This document shows positions 5,624 through 5,732 of a stretch of DNA of 5,732 nucleotides, piece after piece. The notes below the pieces were generated by a model. That model was given only the letters and a program-made list of their open reading frames with translations. It was not told the origin of the DNA and searched no databases. A program made the translations under genes and the position numbers. Positions within the stretch are counted from its first letter, which is position 1; every line of letters starts with the position of its first letter. The stretch lies in assembly GCA_029776555.1 (NCBI GenBank), contig JAKOSZ010000065.1, forward strand, positions 1 to 5,732. The letters are read 5' to 3'. The stretch comes from Bacillota bacterium. Lineage in GTDB: Bacteria > Bacillota > Clostridia > Acetivibrionales > JAKOSZ01.

Positions 5624-5681
5624 AGTAGCAGGCTGATGTAAGTTTTAGCAGCAGAATTGAAACCGGGAGGACTGTGTACCT

Positions 5682-5732
5682 ATGAAAAAAAAGCTGAGAT
5701 TTATGTTTGTCATCATAGTGGCGGTATGCCTG
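5682..5732 (+). CDS. Start of an exported or membrane-anchored protein (3' end outside window)
   Basis: Only 17 residues are visible: MKKKLRFMFVIIVAVCL. A basic tip (KKK-R) followed by a strongly hydrophobic run is the normal beginning of a secretion signal or membrane anchor. Cys16 could be a lipobox cysteine, but the preceding VAV is a poor match to the usual L-A-G pattern, so a lipoprotein is only a possibility. The start is supported by GGGAGG (5665-5670), eleven bases upstream, which is slightly long spacing. The GTG at 5674 reads into a stop after three codons and is excluded; an ATG at 5703 would remove the basic tip. The function cannot be judged. Confidence 0.65.
   Translation, partial: MKKKLRFMFVIIVAVCL

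Larger units (their letters stand above)
5306..5681 (+). other. 376-base gene-free region rich in hairpins
   Basis: No credible coding frame was found. From left to right it holds a terminator-like palindrome (5310-5359), a related palindrome (5400-5458), smaller hairpins between 5495 and 5572, a T run (5577-5582), an extended -10 motif (5615-5623), and the ribosome binding site GGGAGG (5665-5670) for the next gene. I compared it by eye with common riboswitch cores (c-di-GMP, TPP, SAM, cobalamin, lysine, THF, fluoride) and saw no match. Confidence 0.6.

Noticed and set aside
5306..5681. CRISPR array, tRNA or known riboswitch in the long intergenic region
   Set aside because: There are no regularly spaced direct repeats, no cloverleaf, and no recognisable riboswitch core by eye.

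Overview
The window reads as one-directional DNA: five genes or gene fragments on the + strand, plus the first codons of a sixth. Arginine is often AGG, isoleucine often ATA, ribosome binding sites are strong, and GC content is moderate. The intergenic DNA carries hairpins with a GACGGTTCT loop, a type I associate with anaerobic Firmicutes. My best guess is a Peptococcaceae/Desulfotomaculum/Pelotomaculum-like clostridium. This is inferred from style and not from a marker gene.

Left part (1-2981): the C-terminal end of one type I sulfatase-family protein is followed by a complete, Cys-type, apparently cytoplasmic sulfatase (429-1838). About 30 bases later comes a 370-residue member of the uroporphyrinogen decarboxylase (URO-D) superfamily (1869-2981). 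This last protein lacks the HemE signature and is more likely a methyltransferase-like or otherwise catabolic member than a haem enzyme. A TATAAT box directly before the second sulfatase may start a sulfatase/URO-D transcript.

Middle (2982-4018): after a 116-base gap with small inverted repeats lies a 306-residue AEC-family (auxin efflux carrier type) membrane transporter. Cytoplasmic sulfatase, URO-D-like protein and organic-anion permease together suggest uptake or export and breakdown of a small sulfated (or phosphonate/phosphate-ester) compound. The substrate cannot be named from this sequence, and no corrinoid protein is in view.

Right part (4019-5732): a GT4 glycosyltransferase with a GTG start, resembling diacylglycerol glucosyltransferases, ends at a hairpin terminator. 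A 376-base gene-free stretch follows. It holds two related hairpins with different stems but the same GACGGTTCT core, an 11-base tandem duplication inside the first, several smaller hairpins, and an extended -10 promoter. That promoter probably serves a gene whose first 17 codons encode a signal peptide or membrane anchor and which runs off the window.

The most notable items are the sulfatase/sulfatase/URO-D/AEC neighbourhood as a candidate uncharacterised catabolic unit, and the pair of shared-core, different-stem palindromic repeats. Both need database comparison that was not possible here.
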